A program made the translations under genes and the position numbers. The notes beneath the pieces are model-generated. The model saw only the letters and a list, made by a program, of their open reading frames with translations. It did not search any database and was not told the DNA's origin. From contig DATELY010000077.1 in assembly GCA_035276085.1 (NCBI GenBank), positions 1-14,498 of the forward strand: DNA of 14,498 bases, in the 5' to 3' direction. Shown here piece by piece: positions 12,887 through 14,498 of this stretch; position 1 is the stretch's first letter, and every line of letters starts with the position of its first letter. Source of the stretch: DATELY01 sp035276085. Lineage in GTDB: Bacteria > Pseudomonadota > Gammaproteobacteria > Steroidobacterales > Steroidobacteraceae.

Positions 12887-14192
12887 CGATGATCCGGGCC
12901 TGTTGCGCCTGTTGACCATTCGTCTGCGCGCGGAAAATTACGACGTCGAAGCCGTCGAGAGCGCGTCCGCTGCGCTTGCTGCATTGACGCGCGTGCGACC
13001 GGATCTGGTGATTACCGATCTGCGCATGGACCAGATGGATGGCATCGGCTTGCTCAAGGAAGTACAGAGTCGAGCCCCGGGATTGCGCGTGATCATTCTG
13101 ACCGCACACGGCACGATTCCCGATGCGGTTCAGGCCACGCAGAGCGGCGCGTTCGCCTTCCTGACCAAACCGGTCGACAAACAGGAACTGCTCGACCAGG
13201 TTCAGAAGGCTCTGAAGGTTTCCGGATTCGCCGACACCACCGAAGACTGGCGCAGCGAAATCATCACCCGCAGCGCCGTAATGGAAGAACGCTTGGCGCA
13301 GGCGCACATGGTGGCCGGGACCGATGCACGCGTCATGATTACGGGCGAAAGCGGCACCGGTAAAGAGTTGCTCGCGCGTGCGATTCACAAGGCCAGCCCC
13401 CGTCGGAATCGTCCGTTCGTGGCGATCAATTGCAGCGCGATGGCAGAGAATCTGCTCGAGAGCGAATTGTTCGGTCACGTGAAGGGCGCATTCACGGGCG
13501 CCATCCGCGAGCACCGCGGTCTCTTCCAGGCAGCCGACGGTGGCACGCTCCTGCTCGATGAAATCGGCGACATGCCGATGCGCCTTCAGGTGAAGCTGCT
13601 GCGCGTCCTACAGGAAAACCATGTGCGACCGGTCGGCAGCACCGAAGCCAATCCAATCAACGTGCGCATCATCTCGGCGACGCACCGCGATCTGAAGCAG
13701 CTCATCATGGGCGGTCATTTCCGCGAGGACTTGTATTACCGCTTGAACGTCGTGCACATCGAAATGCCCTCGCTCTCGAAGCGTCGCGAAGACGTGCCGC
13801 TGCTGGTCTCCTACTTCCTGGACAAGGTCGCACGCGAGAGTGGCTTGCAGCGTCACATCTATGCACCCGAAGCGGTAGAGCTGTTGGTGAGCGCCGAATG
13901 GCCGGGCAACGTGCGCCAGCTGGAAAATGTCGTGCGACAGAACGTCGCATTGGCGACCAGCCCAATCATCAGTGGCGAACTCGTGCAGTCCGCACTCGGC
14001 GGTGGACCGGCCCGTCTACCCTCCTTCGATGAGGCACGCGACGAGTTCACGCGCAATTACCTCTCGCAGATCCTGCAGATCACCGGCGGAAACGTGAGCC
14101 AGGCGGCGCGTTTGGCGAAGCGCAACCGCACGGATTTCTACAAGCTGCTGGCGCGGCATCAGTTGACGCCGGAGGACTTCAAACAGCGTTGA
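12813..14192 (+). CDS. glrR: Sigma54-dependent response regulator GlrR (QseF/YfhA)
   Basis: Predicted 459-residue NtrC-type activator (E. coli GlrR about 444); phosphorylated by GlrK it activates sigma54 promoters such as glmY in enterobacteria. Receiver domain (20-135): VVDDDPGLL with acidic Asp25-27, phospho-acceptor Asp69 in ITDLRMDQMDG, Thr97 and Lys119. AAA+ domain (148-385): Walker A GESGTGKE (178-185), GAFTGA sigma54 loop (225-230), Walker B GGTLLLDEIGDM (243-254), VRIISATHRDL, FREDLYYRLNVV and WPGNVRQLENVV. A Fis-type HTH sits at about 425-450 (GNVSQAARLAKRNRTDFYKL), closely like E. coli GlrR. The TTG at 12813 has GAGAGG upstream and gives a 74-base overlap with the lipoprotein gene; GTG 12843 would give 44 bases and an N-terminus nearer the family norm. 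All catalytic residues are present. Confidence 0.94.
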   Translation: MNAVLRPLAAVIQPTKRKARLLVVDDDPGLLRLLTIRLRAENYDVEAVESASAALAALTRVRPDLVITDLRMDQMDGIGLLKEVQSRAPGLRVIILTAHGTIPDAVQATQSGAFAFLTKPVDKQELLDQVQKALKVSGFADTTEDWRSEIITRSAVMEERLAQAHMVAGTDARVMITGESGTGKELLARAIHKASPRRNRPFVAINCSAMAENLLESELFGHVKGAFTGAIREHRGLFQAADGGTLLLDEIGDMPMRLQVKLLRVLQENHVRPVGSTEANPINVRIISATHRDLKQLIMGGHFREDLYYRLNVVHIEMPSLSKRREDVPLLVSYFLDKVARESGLQRHIYAPEAVELLVSAEWPGNVRQLENVVRQNVALATSPIISGELVQSALGGGPARLPSFDEARDEFTRNYLSQILQITGGNVSQAARLAKRNRTDFYKLLARHQLTPEDFKQR

Positions 14193-14206
14193 GAATCCTC
14201 GAGAGA

Positions 14207-14221
14207 CCCGGGCGCACCGGG
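14207..14221 (+). terminator. Weak terminator-like hairpin after glrR
   Basis: CCCGG (14207-14211), loop GCGCA, CCGGG (14217-14221), 15 bases after the glrR stop, followed by the loosely T-rich CTTCCACTTTCTT. The stem is short and the U-run broken, so termination would be partial at best. Confidence 0.3.
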
Positions 14222-14258
14222 CTTCCACTTTCTTCGGCTAGCCCTCCGTTGCGCGTCC

Positions 14259-14498
14259 GTGCCTGAGCCGTCTGCCGAATTGCCTGCGCCGCAGCTGGGA
14301 GATCGAAACCGCTCGCCACGAACTGCTGTCATGACCGCCGGCGCGCTGCTGGCGATCGTGATCACCGTTTTATTTGCCGATCTGCCGGGATCGAGCCGCT
14401 TCGTTCGCGAGATGCAAGACACGGCGCATACCGTGGCGTTCGCGTTGATCGCCTGGCTGCTCGCCAAGCTTCTGAGTGCCGGCAGCGGCCAGGGAGCA
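14259..14498 (+). CDS. Probable VanZ-like membrane protein, 3' end cut by window edge
   Basis: An open plus-strand frame runs from after the glrR stop (same frame) to the window end. Two starts are possible: GTG 14259 or ATG 14331. GTG gives 24 leading residues ending RNRSPRTAV, whose positive charges suit an N-inside first helix; ATG would start within the helix. No good ribosome site marks either. The first helix is GALLAIVITVLFADL, followed by a short loop (PGSSRFVREM) and a second helix starting DTAHTVAFALIAWLLAKLL. The D-x-x-H-x-x-x-F-A-L pattern is what VanZ-family small membrane proteins show at the same place (typically D..HF..F..LA). VanZ proteins relate to glycopeptide resistance in one case, but most homologues are uncharacterised. 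Sixty-six bases separate it from glrR, so it might be cotranscribed. Confidence 0.55.
   Translation, partial: MPEPSAELPAPQLGDRNRSPRTAVMTAGALLAIVITVLFADLPGSSRFVREMQDTAHTVAFALIAWLLAKLLSAGSGQGA

Noticed and set aside
1..14498. CRISPR arrays, tRNA or rRNA genes, phage genes, toxin-antitoxin pairs
   Set aside because: No regularly spaced direct repeats, no cloverleaf or rRNA stretches, and no small paired genes of that kind were seen.

Overview
The window looks like a chromosomal segment of a GC-rich gammaproteobacterium outside the Enterobacterales. The best taxonomic clue is the gene order glrK - qseG-like lipoprotein gene - glrR at the right end, a trio known from gammaproteobacteria. Close relatives of E. 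coli YbaL, SrkA and TyrB, and several outer-membrane lipoproteins and beta-barrels, agree with this. GC-rich wobble positions and occasional GTG/TTG starts would fit the Steroidobacter/Nevskia/Xanthomonas side of the class, but that placement is inference. There are no rRNA, tRNA, phage or CRISPR features.

Left part (1-5268): three minus-strand envelope genes run leftwards. They are a glycine-zipper surface antigen, a poly-glycine-tethered lipoprotein with a zinc-metalloprotease HEFGH motif, and a second lipoprotein cut by the window edge. A 319-base gene-free divergent region (2574-2892) holding several strong inverted repeats separates them from a plus-strand outer-membrane beta-barrel gene. 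That gene ends back to back, with no spacer, against a minus-strand YbaL/KefB-type antiporter gene.

Middle part (5328-9479): a two-helix membrane protein of unknown function is divergent from the antiporter. It is followed by a TyrB-like aminotransferase and a zinc-ribbon SAM methyltransferase. A 156-base MITE-like element with 18-base perfect terminal inverted repeats and a CTAG duplication sits exactly on the methyltransferase stop codon. It lies between this gene and the convergent srkA (stress-response kinase A) gene.

Right part (9623-14498): galE (UDP-glucose 4-epimerase) precedes the glrK-qseG-glrR signalling operon. The sensor kinase, the lipoprotein that modulates it and the sigma54-dependent response regulator are encoded in order. 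The regulator gene appears to start at a TTG inside the lipoprotein gene. The glrK promoter is unusual: an extended -10 box sits in the loop of a perfect 7-base inverted repeat that ends one base before the ATG, predicting a nearly leaderless mRNA. The window closes in a probable VanZ-like membrane protein gene.

Most genes are ordinary envelope, stress and metabolism functions. I see no dedicated defence or biosynthetic system. The least ordinary signals are the MITE on a stop codon, the structured 2574-2892 region, the glrK promoter hairpin and the TTG-initiated overlap of qseG and glrR.
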